Below, one piece after another: positions 54,068 to 62,262 of a stretch of DNA of 64,000 bases (within the stretch, counting starts at the first letter, position 1; each line of letters opens with the position of its first letter). The translations under genes were made by a program, and so were the position numbers. The notes under the pieces were generated by a model. The model did not search any database, had not been told where the DNA came from, and worked only from the letters and a program-made list of their open reading frames with translations. Origin of the DNA: JAJPKK01 sp963824905 (GTDB lineage: Bacteria > Pseudomonadota > Alphaproteobacteria > Rhizobiales > Xanthobacteraceae). Location of the stretch: positions 101,308 to 165,307 of the forward strand of contig CAWGRH010000026.1 of assembly GCA_963824905.1 (NCBI GenBank). Direction: 5' to 3'.

Positions 54068-54370
54068 ATGGCCGGAAATGGTGGGGGCCCAGGCTGTGGC
54101 AACAGCTGGGCCCCGGAGACTGATCTTTGCGACGAGCAACCGATCAACTCTAAACCTACCGCGCGGTGCGCAACGGCGCAAACGCCGCATCAACTCGGCC
54201 ACGCGATCGCGGTCCACTCGGGCCGTGCGTGCATCGGCTACGTGCACGGGGTCGACCGCGCGGTCGTCGCGCTCGACCATGACGGCATCGAGATCGGCAA
54301 GTATGAGTCCCGCCGGCTAGCATTTTCCGCCGTGAGCGAGAACAATCCCGCCGAGGTGGGTGCGCGATGA
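54068..54370 (+). CDS. Small element-encoded protein of unknown function
   Basis: ATG at 54068 gives 100 residues, ending four bases into the next gene (ATGA overlap). The C-terminal half, 'HAIAVHSGRACIGYVHGVDR' and 'ALDHDGIEIGKYESRRLAF', has the regular beta composition of small phage proteins that precede primases. No catalytic motif. Its position between the AlpA-like gene and the primase suggests a replication accessory role. Confidence 0.65.
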   Translation: MAGNGGGPGCGNSWAPETDLCDEQPINSKPTARCATAQTPHQLGHAIAVHSGRACIGYVHGVDRAVVALDHDGIEIGKYESRRLAFSAVSENNPAEVGAR

Positions 54371-56362
54371 CGCAACCGAACCTGTTCGGCGACGACAACC
54401 GGCAGTCCAGATCATCCTCGCTACCGTCGCTCCACGAAATCGCGCGCGCGCTGGGCGGCGATGTCTCCGGCCGCGAGGTGCTCGCACCCGGGCCTGGCCA
54501 TACCGCAGGGGATCGGTCTTTGTCCGTCATACTCGGCGACAACGGCGATATCGTCGTGCACAGCTTCGCCGGCGGCGATCCCATCGCGTTGAAGGATTAT
54601 GTCCGTTCGAAGTGCGGCATGCCGCAGTGGAAACCCAATGCCGGCGGCAGTGGGATCAACGGCCATCAGGCTCCCAAGCGCGGCCGGCCAAAGGTCGTCG
54701 CTACGTACGAGTATCAGCAGGCCGACGGGACGCCGTATCTCCGGGTGCAGCGGACGGAAACCAAGGCGTTCTGGCAGGCCCACTGGAACGGCACCGGCTG
54801 GGCAAAGGGCAAGCCGGCGGGACCGAAGATCCCCTACCGCGTGCCCGAGCTCGCGCAACGCCCGGACGATCCGGTCTGGATCGTCGAGGGCGAGGGATGC
54901 GCTGACCGTCTTGCCTCGCTCGGCATCCTCGCAACCACCGCCAGCGAAGGCGCAGGAAAGTGGACGCCAGATCTCAATGAGCACTTCCGAGGGCGTGACG
55001 TCTTCGTGCTCCCAGACAACGACAATGTCGGCCGCAAGCATGCGCGCCATGTGGCGACGAACCTTTTCGGCATCGCTCGATCGGTAACTGTCGTCGATCT
55101 GCCAAACCTCCCCGAGCACGGTGATGTCGTCGACTGGCTCGATGCCGGCGGCACTGTCGACGAGCTGCGCACGCTGTCCGCAAAGGCTCCGCCATTCCGC
55201 GTCGAGGAAGGCGAGCGGCACTCACCCGACGAGTCGCCGCTCCCTGACCCTCCCCGAAAGCGTCGGCTTATTCGTTTCCGGGAGCTCCTCAGCCTGTCGT
55301 CAGAGCCCGCGTACCTGATCAAGGGTCTCGTGCCGCGCGCCGGGCTCGTGGTCGTGTGGGGACAGCGCTCATGCGGGAAAAGCTTTTGGTTGATGGACCT
55401 GCTGATGCACGTAGCGCTCGGGCGCCCGTACCGCGGCCGCAAGGTGGTTCAGGGCCCGGTCGCCTATTGCGCCTTCGAGGGACAGGACGGCTATAGGCGG
55501 CGCGCCATGGGTTTCAGCCAGCATCATCAGCTGGCCGATGACGCCGACCCGCCTTTCCACTTTTCCGGTGGCGCGATGTTGTTCGCGAAGGATTACCCCT
55601 CGTTGATCGCCGACATCAAGGCGGAGCTCGACCCCGGCTCCAGGCCTGTGGCCGTCGTGCTCGATACGCTCAACCGATCTATCGACGGTTCCGAGAGCGA
55701 CGACGAAGTCATGGGCGCTTACATCCGCGCCGCAGATGCCGTTCGCGAAGCCTTCGGGTGTGTGGTCATCATCGTGCACCACTGCGGCTACAACGAGAAA
55801 CGACCGCGTGGTCATAGCTCTCTTACCGCCGCCGCGGACGCCCAGATAGCGATCACGCGCGATGGCGATACCGTCACCGCTGAAGTGGAGAAGATGAAGG
55901 ATGGTCCGGAGGGTGAAACCATCATTAGCGAGCTCTTGCTCGTGCGGATCGGAACCGATCCCGACGGCGACCCGATCACGAGCCGCGTCGTGGTCGAAGG
56001 CCACGCTACTCCTGCCGAAGCCGCGGCGGCTACCGCGACGAAGTCAGAGGAACGGCAGGACTTCTCCACTCTACATGGCATTGATGGACACCTTGGATGG
56101 CGCCCCCCTCGTCCAGATAGGAGGAAACGGTCGCCTCGTCAGAGCCGTCGCTGAAGACGTCGTCCGTGAGGCGTTCGACGAGAGGCGCGGTCCAGCCAAA
56201 TCGAAGGACGCTAGACGAATGCGCTGGACCAGAGCGCTCAAGGACGCGGGAGACTGGGTCGGCTCCGCAATGGTCGACGGGAGCAAGATGCTTTGGCTTG
56301 AACAAGCGGAACGAACGAACGAACACCGCAACTGTTCACGCCGTTCGCATGCCGCCCAATGA
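54367..56362 (+). CDS. Toprim primase-helicase (RepA-like AAA ATPase), C-terminal frameshift
   Basis: ATG at 54367. The N-terminal half has a Toprim domain: 'VWIVEGEGCADRLASLG' (catalytic Glu) and 'VFVLPDNDNVGRKHA' (DxD-type). The C-terminal half is a RepA/DnaB-like ATPase with Walker A 'GQRSCGKSFWLMDLLMHVAL' and Walker B 'VAVVLDTLNRS'. At about 56060-56072 the frame is lost; the other frame continues with 'YMALMDTLDGAPLVQIGG' and 'KSKDARRMRWTRALKDAG', the usual winged C-terminus, ending at 56362. Length rejoined about 665 residues. It should prime and unwind the element's own DNA. The start overlaps the preceding gene. Confidence 0.87.
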
Positions 56363-56573
56363 GCACGAACACGCGAACGAACATGCGAACAGCGATCAAT
56401 GTTCGCACTGCGGGACTTCGACCCGAACGAACGAACACGAACACACCGCCCTTTAGGGGCGTGTGTTCGCTGTTCGTGTTCGGTGTCCCGATCGAGAACG
56501 AACGAACGGACGAACGAACGAACACGCGTCCCCGGACAGACAGGCGAACACGAACAGGCGAACGAACATGACC
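56309..56573. repeat. GAAC/GTTC iteron-like repeat region with a hairpin
   Basis: About 265 bp with many copies of CGAAC or ACGAACG, in both orientations, in clusters at 56310-56325, 56365-56390, 56424-56442, 56497-56523 and 56543-56568. In the middle, GAACACACCGCCC (about 56438-56450) and GGGCGTGTGTTC (56457-56468) form a 12-bp stem with one bulge and a short loop. The region begins within the 3' end of the primase gene and ends at the next start codon. Repeats next to a replication gene resemble origins of satellites and plasmids (inference). Confidence 0.7.
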
Positions 56574-56714
56574 GAGGTGACCAAGTTCGAAGTTGTGGAG
56601 GACCACGAGCCAGCGTGTACGGACGGACAGCCGGCCGGACGAACTGACGCCGCGGATGATGCGACCGTCAGACCGTCCGAAGCGGAGCTGCTCGCGGCGG
56701 TCGAGCGGCAGTGA
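56568..56714 (+). CDS. Small acidic protein of unknown function
   Basis: ATG at 56568 gives 48 residues ('MTEVTKFEVVEDHEPACTDG' then a C-terminal 'RPSEAELLAAVERQ'). It starts inside the GAAC-repeat block and overlaps the ParB-like gene by four bases (GTGA), as the other genes of this module do. Too short for family recognition; supported mainly by the overlap and by reading through without rare composition. Confidence 0.45.
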   Translation: MTEVTKFEVVEDHEPACTDGQPAGRTDAADDATVRPSEAELLAAVERQ

Positions 56715-57406
56715 CGGAGGATGCGCCGGTGATGACGACGATCCCATTCCATCCGTTGGCCGATCTCTTCCCGCTGATCGAAGGGGCGGAGTTCGACGAG
56801 CTCGCGGCCGACATCAAGGGCGGCAGGTTGCGCGAGCCGATCGTGATCATCGACGGCGCCATACTGGACGGGCGCAATCGCTATCGCGCGTGCGTCGCTG
56901 CAGGCGTCGAGCCGGTGTGCGTCCAGTTCTCCGACATCGCACCTGATGCAGACCCGATTGCATTTGTGAGTTCGAGGAACCTGCGACGCCGGCACCTCTA
57001 CGACAGCCAGCGCGCGATGGTGGCGGCGAAGATCGCGCGCTTCGAGGTGGGTGACAACCAGCATACGCGAGGGTCGGAAAATTTGCCGACCCAATCTAGC
57101 GCCGCAACGATGTTCAATGTTTCTGATCGGTCGGTGCGCTCTGCGAAGGCCGTACAGGAAAAGGGTACGGCGTCGCTCGTTCATGCCGTTGAGCAGGGCA
57201 ATCTGAGCGTCTCCGCGGCCGCGAAGGCGACCAGGCTCGGGCCCGCGAAACAGGACGAGGTCGCGGCCCTCGCGTCCCAGGGAAATTCCAAGGCTGCAAG
57301 AAAGGCCATTGCCGACGAGACGGACCAAGGCGAGCCGATCGTCGAAGGCAAGGCAGCCCGCAAGGTCATACCCGATGCGCCCCGGATCGCTGTGCCGGCG
57401 ACTTGA
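56711..57406 (+). CDS. ParB/Srx-fold N-terminal domain protein
   Basis: GTG at 56711 overlaps the preceding stop; an ATG at 56732 is an alternative. 231 residues. The ParB-type N-terminal domain is seen in 'FHPLADLFPLIEGAEFDELA', 'LREPIVIIDGAILDGRNRYR' (the Arg/Asn-rich nucleotide-binding motif) and 'VSSRNLRRRHLYDSQRA'. A helix-turn-helix follows ('AATMFNVSDRSVRSAKAVQE'). Such proteins in phage satellites bind DNA or regulate; chromosome-type ParB partners (ParA) are absent. The last 40 residues are Ala/Lys-rich. Confidence 0.82.
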   Translation: MTEDAPVMTTIPFHPLADLFPLIEGAEFDELAADIKGGRLREPIVIIDGAILDGRNRYRACVAAGVEPVCVQFSDIAPDADPIAFVSSRNLRRRHLYDSQRAMVAAKIARFEVGDNQHTRGSENLPTQSSAATMFNVSDRSVRSAKAVQEKGTASLVHAVEQGNLSVSAAAKATRLGPAKQDEVAALASQGNSKAARKAIADETDQGEPIVEGKAARKVIPDAPRIAVPAT

Positions 57407-57511
57407 TCTTCGGCAATAGATCTGCAGAGCCGGATGACCTTCGCTTCGATGTCGGCTTCCTCGACCTGAGCGCGAGCCTTGCCCTTGCCGCCGCCAAGAG
57501 GGTGGAGGAGC
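57407..57511. other. Short gap between ParB-like and next gene
   Basis: About 105 bp; it contains a strong GGTGGAGGAG ribosome site at 57501-57510 for the ATG at 57512. No terminator is visible. Confidence 0.4.
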
Positions 57512-58043
57512 ATGTCCCCAGAATCAAAGAGTGGGGGGAGACTGGCCTCAGATAAAAACGGTGCGCGAGGTCGCAGCCGCGTGGCAGGGATTAGCGCTTC
57601 GTATGGAAGAAGCGATGCCGCCGAAAGGCGAACCGCGCGAATGGCGCGTCTTGGACATCACCATAGCAAGGGCCGCTGTGATTGAAACGGACCTCGAAGC
57701 GCTCGGCAAACTCCTAAACAGGAAGCCACCGGCGTTCGGGAAGTCCGACGAGTTGCGACCGGAGTCCAAGCGCGCCCTCGCGCACCCAACCGCTGAGTTG
57801 ACGCAAGGCGGCGTCCTTCCCGTGAAGCAGCGGAAGGCGGCAAAGGCCGCCGCCGGCGAACAGCATGCTGGCGAGCAAATCGATTTCTTCGAAGCCCTGG
57901 ACAGCAAGGCGAGCGAGACGCTGGTAAGGAAGCACGAGGCTGACAACATGGCGCGCCAACTCACCTACATGGGCAATCAGGAGATGCCGGAAAAGGACCT
58001 CAACCGCGGGCACCGAACTCAGACGCTTGAGGAGGGGGCGTGA
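57512..58043 (+). CDS. Element-encoded protein of unknown function, probable frameshift in a G6 run
   Basis: The ATG at 57512 has a strong GGTGGAGGAG site but its frame reads into low-quality sequence after 'MSPESKSGG'. The long frame from a GTG at 57531 ('GGDWPQIKTVREVAAAWQGL') has no ribosome site. One G too many in the six-G run at 57533-57538 would join them. The rejoined product has about 176 residues, with a helical N-terminus and a Lys/Ala-rich middle ('VKQRKAAKAAAGEQHAGEQ'). It ends overlapping the following start (TGATG). Function unknown. Confidence 0.6.
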
Positions 58044-58684
58044 TGACAAAGATCGAACTGGACCCCGACAGCCACGAAGTAATCATGAGTTGCAGTGCGA
58101 TCATGGAGCTGATCTGCGTGCTTCACAATTGGGCCTCGGTAGCGGTCGGAGGACACGGCATACCCCCAAACACTTTCATTCATCTGGACGGCCGAAAACT
58201 TTCATACGATCTAGAGCGGGCAGCGGTCCTCATCGACAAACTGCTGCCCGTAACCAGGAGATCTGTCGATCTGAGGCATTTACCCGAGTTGGCCCCCGAG
58301 CACGTGCTGGAAGAGCAACGGAAGTCGCTTGAAGAATTCGCGCGGGATGCCGAAACAGCGCAACTGATACTCAACCGCCTGCTCGGTCCGGAAATGTTGA
58401 TGTACTGGTCCTATAGGATTTCGGAAGGAGTAAATGCCGGCGATTTGATTTGCATGGCCGTACTTGCAGGCGACGCTCAAGCGAAGGCCCTAGTCTCTCG
58501 AAACCCAAACATCGGTGCGAAACTCAGTAGACCGCGCTTCGTGCTCCAGGACGATCAATGCGTTCCGGTGCCCCAGTCCGTGGTCGAGCAGGGGGACCGC
58601 GTGCTGGATCGGCATCTTGGTCCATTGATGCAGCAATATGCCAAGCTGCACGGGTCCGCGGCTGGGAAACCACGGTCATCATAG
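58043..58684 (+). CDS. Element-encoded protein of unknown function (full-length copy)
   Basis: ATG at 58043 shares a base with the preceding stop; 213 residues. A mostly helical protein with segments 'SCSAIMELICVLHNWASVAV', 'LLPVTRRSVDLRHLPELAPE' and a C-terminal 'VPVPQSVVEQGDRVLDRHLG'. I do not recognise the family. The last 64 codons and ~460 bp downstream recur, diverged, at 63320-63935, showing that a second related element once existed here. Confidence 0.65.
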   Translation: MTKIELDPDSHEVIMSCSAIMELICVLHNWASVAVGGHGIPPNTFIHLDGRKLSYDLERAAVLIDKLLPVTRRSVDLRHLPELAPEHVLEEQRKSLEEFARDAETAQLILNRLLGPEMLMYWSYRISEGVNAGDLICMAVLAGDAQAKALVSRNPNIGAKLSRPRFVLQDDQCVPVPQSVVEQGDRVLDRHLGPLMQQYAKLHGSAAGKPRSS

Positions 58685-59150
58685 ATCCGAGGTTTGACAC
58701 GCGTAGCACAGTTTGCACCCGGTAGGTCGCCCTTTGGCGTTTACAACGGCGCCCCTCGTCAACACGGTCGTTGTCGAGTGATTTGGAGACTCCGTTCCGG
58801 TGCGACAGAGATCGCGAGAGCGTCGCGTGCAAAGCGGGTAGCGGGCGAGCTCCGCAATGGCGCGCAGCTCCGTGCAGACGCCGGGGCACGTACGGCGTCG
58901 CCGGGATGAGCAGTTCGAACGAGCGGAGCGCCAAGTCGAGGCGCGCGTATCCTGCGGTTCATCCGCAGAGCCGACACCGCAGGTCGATCGGACCACTCGT
59001 TCAGCATTCGCGAGAAGACGAGAAGACGAACCACCGCCTGGACATCCCATCCATGCTGCTTGTCGTGGGCGACGCGAGCCATGACGGTCGTATGTCGAGA
59101 TTGGGTATGGGGGTTGTATCTTTGGCGTATATGCAACTCTACCGCGCATG
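58488..59150 (+). repeat. Direct duplication, left copy (partner 63320-63935)
   Basis: The end of the 58043 gene and following DNA match 63320-63935 in the same order. Shared landmarks are CTAGTCTCTCGAAA, CGCTTCGTGCTCCAGGACGA, CATCTTGGTCCATTGATG, GTTCGAACGAGCGGAGCGCC and a GTATGGGG..TTGTATCT tail. Identity is high in the coding part and lower with indels afterwards. The non-coding part, 58685-59150, has no gene that is kept in both copies. Confidence 0.8.
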
Positions 59151-59184
59151 GGGTCCGTCCCAAAAAAAAACTGGTCCCCATGAA

Positions 59185-59216
59185 TTTTTCCGGTAAAACG
59201 CAATTTTCCGGAAAAA
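59185..59216. promoter_or_regulatory. Two tandem TTTTCCGG(A/T)AAAA palindromes
   Basis: TTTTTCCGGTAAAA at 59185-59198 and TTTTCCGGAAAAA at 59204-59216, centres about 19 bp apart. Each is itself nearly or fully symmetric, and together they form a longer inverted repeat. Flanked by an A9 run at 59162-59170. They could be an operator pair or a terminator-like structure. Confidence 0.4.
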
Positions 59217-59221
59217 CCCAC

Positions 59222-59256
59222 AAAGAAAAAGCCCCTGACCTTTCGGCAACGGGGCT
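59222..59256 (-). terminator. Intrinsic terminator on the minus strand
   Basis: Read on the minus strand: AGCCCC, a 15-base internal part with GCCGAAAGGT, then GGGGCT followed by TTTTCTTTG. It would end a minus-strand transcript coming from 59.3-60.4 kb, where no recognised gene exists. Confidence 0.6.
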
Positions 59257-60413
59257 CGGCGGGTCGAGGCTGAGCCCGTTCTCCGGCTGCCTGCGCCTGA
59301 CAATGTCGATGCTCGCAAGAGGTTGATATCCGCAACGAAATCACGCGCGAGGTAGGCCGATGGAGCGCACCTCGCCGGCGTTGTCTTTCTCCAGATGCAG
59401 TTCTGGTTCATCGACCCCCTATGGTCACAATCCGGGACCGCGAGAGCCAACAAGTCGGGCGCGAGGCCCCACGGGACCAAGTCTGTACAACGTCGCCCGA
59501 AAGGGCACCAATTCATTGATATCCGCAACGAAATCCGTCGCTGCCATGAAACAGCAACGGCCTGTGGAACGCGAGTTGGCGTAATTCAGGGGGCAGAGCG
59601 CGCCCCGCGAAGGGGCAAGGACGGGGGGCGAATTTACCCGTTGGCTCGCGTTCCACGAGCTATTACCAAGCAGTTGATATCGCAACGAATTAGGCGGCGC
59701 GCGATGCTGGGCCTCAAATATCGAGCCGGCGATCTGGACATGCCAAGGGCTGCCGTCACGCGGAACTAGCGCGCAGCATTCCAAGACCAAGCCTGGGCAT
59801 GCGCCGCCGACCATGACCGGAAGGGCATAGAGGCTGCCTGCGGCGTTGGATCCTCTCGCCGGAGGGTCGGCCATCGTGGCGGCTTCCAATGAATCCGTGG
59901 AGGCTGTTGATTGCTCGCTCACGCTCCGGGGCAAAGGCCTCAGCAAAGCCGGCTCGTCCACTCGCAGATAATCGCCGGTTTCCTGGCCCTCGGAATAGTC
60001 TTTAACTTTCCGCGGCTTTGCCGCACGAGACGCGGGATATTGCGGTCTCTGCCGCCCAGGATCGGCCGGCGGCCTGGTCTCTGGCCGCGCCAAACCGTTT
60101 CCCGGCGGAATTCTCGTTCGCGAACAAAGACCGGTTCGAATGTGGCGGAGACGCGTTTGAGTCCTAAATGCCTGGGCTCCTTCGAGCACGCGTTGCACCG
60201 ACATTCCGGCTGTCCCGTCCCCATCGGAAATCGGGGCGAAATGCTTGCAGTACAAGATGTCCAGCCTAAAGATGACCGGCATAATGACTACCTTCGCTCC
60301 GCTCCAGCGGCTCCTTGAATCCTGTGTCATGACACACGGGAATTCCGCTCCTCCACGGCCTGAACACTGGCCTGGACGCCCAACAGAAAGCCGTTCGTGA
60401 CCAGACATCTTTC
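59257..60413. other. Region without recognised genes; three 19-bp repeats
   Basis: About 1.15 kb. A long minus-strand open frame (59425-60408, 327 codons) exists but its composition (Arg/Pro/Ser-rich) and lack of family features make it doubtful. The region has three copies of TTGATATCCGCAACGAAAT or a close variant and a perfect TGTGTCATGACACA palindrome at 60323-60336. The minus-strand terminator at its left edge suggests that some transcript is produced. Confidence 0.4.
59323..59690 (+). repeat. Three copies of a TTGATATCCGCAACGAAAT repeat
   Basis: TTGATATCCGCAACGAAAT at about 59323-59341 and 59516-59534, and the variant TTGATATCGCAACGAAT at 59674-59690 (one C and one A shorter). Spacing is 193 and 158 bp, with unrelated DNA between, so this is not a CRISPR array. 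All three are in the same orientation; GATATC is symmetric. Confidence 0.7.
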
Positions 60414-60570
60414 ACGGGCATGCCAGAAAATGTGGACCTGATTGTCTCACTCGCAGCGCGCTATCGAATGCCGACGATCTATCCCTATCCATACCAAGTT
60501 GCGGCCGGCGGGCTGATGTCCTACGGAATTGGTGTCGTTGATCTCCAGGGATGGCTCGGGCGTGGTCAAT
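60402..60570 (+). pseudogene. Remnant of an ABC_sub_bind-family substrate-binding protein
   Basis: Residues such as 'DLIVSLAARYRMPTIYPYPY' and 'VAAGGLMSYGIGVVDL' match the C-terminal part of the ABC_sub_bind proteins that are abundant in Bradyrhizobium-like genomes. The frame then runs into unrelated sequence ('SPAPPSTRRREYRFA') and there is nothing of the N-terminal domain, so this is a 50-codon fragment. Confidence 0.65.
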
Positions 60571-60694
60571 CACCAGCCCCGCCGTCTACACGGCGGCGTG
60601 AATATCGTTTTGCATGACGAACCGCACATCAACGGCTGACGGCCGGCTTGGCTACCCGCCGGTGCCTCGCCATCGCGACACGCCTGATTACAGT

Positions 60695-60799
60695 CAGCGG
60701 GTGAGCGCGCCCTACCGGTCGGGCCAGTCGCGGGACTGGCTCAAGATCAAGAGCCCGGACAGCCCCGCGATGATCCACGCCCGAGAAGTCGAGTGGTGA
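60695..60799 (+). pseudogene. Remnant: C-terminal end of an ATP-dependent DNA ligase
   Basis: 'SAPYRSGQSRDWLKIKSPDS' followed by 'PAMIHAREVEW' and a stop is the usual end of the small ATP-dependent (LigD/LigC-like) ligases, with the K-x-K motif VI-type 'WLKIK'. No upstream ligase motif is present in any frame, so only the last ~33 codons survive. Confidence 0.65.
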
Positions 60800-60803
60800 C
60801 GCC

Positions 60804-61007
60804 GTGGCGCAGGCATACGTGATGACGACAATGGAACTGGGCCTTGGAGACCGCAGGGCGCTTTGGGTTGTGCTGGCGGACTCACCCAGTCTGGCTATTG
60901 AAACGGCCCGCACGAACGGCTGCCAGGTTGACCAGATCGTGGGAACGTTGTCCGAGGAGACGGTTGAACGACTCGAAATCCAGCCCGGGCAGGCAAAGCT
61001 TCTCTAA
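60804..61007 (+). CDS. Small protein of unknown function
   Basis: GTG at 60804 or ATG at 60822; 61-67 residues: 'TTMELGLGDRRALWVVLADS' and 'VGTLSEETVERLEIQPGQAK'. The composition is that of a real compact protein, and small proteins of this type follow DNA-ligase genes in Bradyrhizobium-like genomes (recollection, not a search). It starts five bases after the ligase-remnant stop. Function unknown. Confidence 0.5.
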   Translation: MAQAYVMTTMELGLGDRRALWVVLADSPSLAIETARTNGCQVDQIVGTLSEETVERLEIQPGQAKLL

Positions 61008-61068
61008 GGGCGGATTTAGCGGGGGCCGCGATGAGAGAATCAACCCGCCCAGCGCATGGTGTGAATAG

Positions 61069-61600
61069 GCGTGCACCTCTTGGATGCCGAAGGGGGGGCC
61101 CGATTGCGGGCCGATTGACACCCCTTCGACTCGACTGTCAACGGCGCCCGGATGATCGGCTCGGGTGTGTTCGATCGCCACCCAAAGCTGCAGGTGCTGA
61201 TCGTCCACATGGGCGGCGAACTCGCGTCGATCCTTGGACGCCTCGAATTCACTTGGCGCCTCAACTACAAGGGGATCCGCAACCCGCCGGCCGGCAAGCC
61301 TTACAAGAACGAGCGGCCGCCATCCGACTACTTCAAGACCAACATCCTGGTCGACTGCATGGGGTTCAACCCAATCGGATTGCGTGCTGCGGTTGAAATG
61401 TGCGGTGCTGACCGAGTGGTGTTCGGCTCCGATTACGGTCCAATCCCATACGGGATCAAAGAGCATGTGCAGATCGTCGAGGACGTGCTTCCGAGCCCCG
61501 CTGAGCGCCAGCAGGTGTTTTGGGAGACAAGCAACAAGGTATTCCGCCTGGGCCTTGTCGGTCCCGATCTCGTCACCCCCCGCTATTCACCAATCACGGT
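61069..61600 (+). pseudogene. Fragment of an amidohydrolase-2 family enzyme (C-terminal half)
   Basis: From about 61122 the frame reads 'PFDSTVNGARMIGSGVFDRH', 'LQVLIVHMGGELASILGRLE', 'DYFKTNILVDCMGF' and 'ADRVVFGSDYGPIPYG', the second half of an ACMSD-like amidohydrolase with its metal His (VHMGG) and Asp (SDYG). Just upstream one C is missing in ACACCCC: the preceding frame reads 'EGGPDCGPIDT'. The N-terminal half with the first metal motif is absent. It is cut at the left by unrelated DNA and at the right it runs into IS-related sequence. Confidence 0.75.
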
Positions 61601-61734
61601 AGCAGAAACGCCCGGGATTCCCTGGACCTTAAGGGAGCGAGAGTCAGGCGGGACTCGTAACGAATATCAGAGTCAAGGTTCTTTGAAGGTCTTTCCGGTA
61701 GAGATCGGCCGAAAAAGAGCAAGACTAGACATTT

Positions 61735-62262
61735 TAGGGCCGGATAGGCGGTGACATCGTGGATCTGGCCGGGCGTGATCTCGATGCCGATCGGTAGACC
61801 ATCGGCATTGGTGCGGGCGTTGATCTTGGTCGAGAAGCCACCGCGCGAACGGCCGAGCGCGTTGCGCCCGGTCCCCCTTTTCCACCGCTCGCGCAGTGAT
61901 GCGCACGAATGACGGTCGCATCGATCATCTGCAGGGCAGCGTCGCACAGTCCGCTTCTAGCGAGCGCCTCAAGGATCACATCCCAGACGCCGCTGTCGGC
62001 CCACCGCCGAAACTGCCGAAAGATCGAGTTCCAATTGCCGAATTCCTCCGGCAGGTCGCGCCACGGTGCGCCGGTTCGCATCAACCAGAACACCGCGTCG
62101 AGCACGCGACGATGGTTGCGCGGCGGTCGGCCGCCACGACGGATCAGAAAAGGTCGAAATACGCCCACTCATCGTCGGTCATCAGTCCGCGAATCAAGGC
62201 CGCTCTCCCAGCAGCCTTGAATCAATTCACGATTCCTGCGTCAACAGATTTGTCCACACGAC
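61735..62262 (-). mobile_element. Truncated, frameshifted IS5-family (IS427-like) element
   Basis: The first transposase frame contains 'PFLIRRGGRPPRNHRRVLDA', 'FWLMRTGAPWRDLPEEFGNW' and 'QMIDATVIRAHHCASGGKGG' (first catalytic Asp). The next frame has 'RNALGRSRGGFSTKINARTN' and 'ADGLPIGIEITPGQIHD' and is then lost at about 61745 before the later catalytic residues. The start ('MTDDEWAYFD') is in yet another frame near 62190. The right end has the sequence TTGAATCAATTCACGATTCC next to the IS481-type element. A decayed partial copy. Confidence 0.85.

Noticed and set aside
58679..59344. Minus-strand gene in the duplicated non-coding segment
   Set aside because: The corresponding frame is not preserved in the second copy at 63.5-63.9 kb; indels differ between copies.
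59323..59690. CRISPR-like array from three TTGATATC repeats
   Set aside because: Only three copies, unequal and long spacers (over 140 bp), one copy shortened, and no cas genes.
59425..60408. 327-codon minus-strand gene
   Set aside because: Arg/Pro/Ser-rich, includes the direct repeats, no domain or ribosome site; kept only as a doubtful frame.
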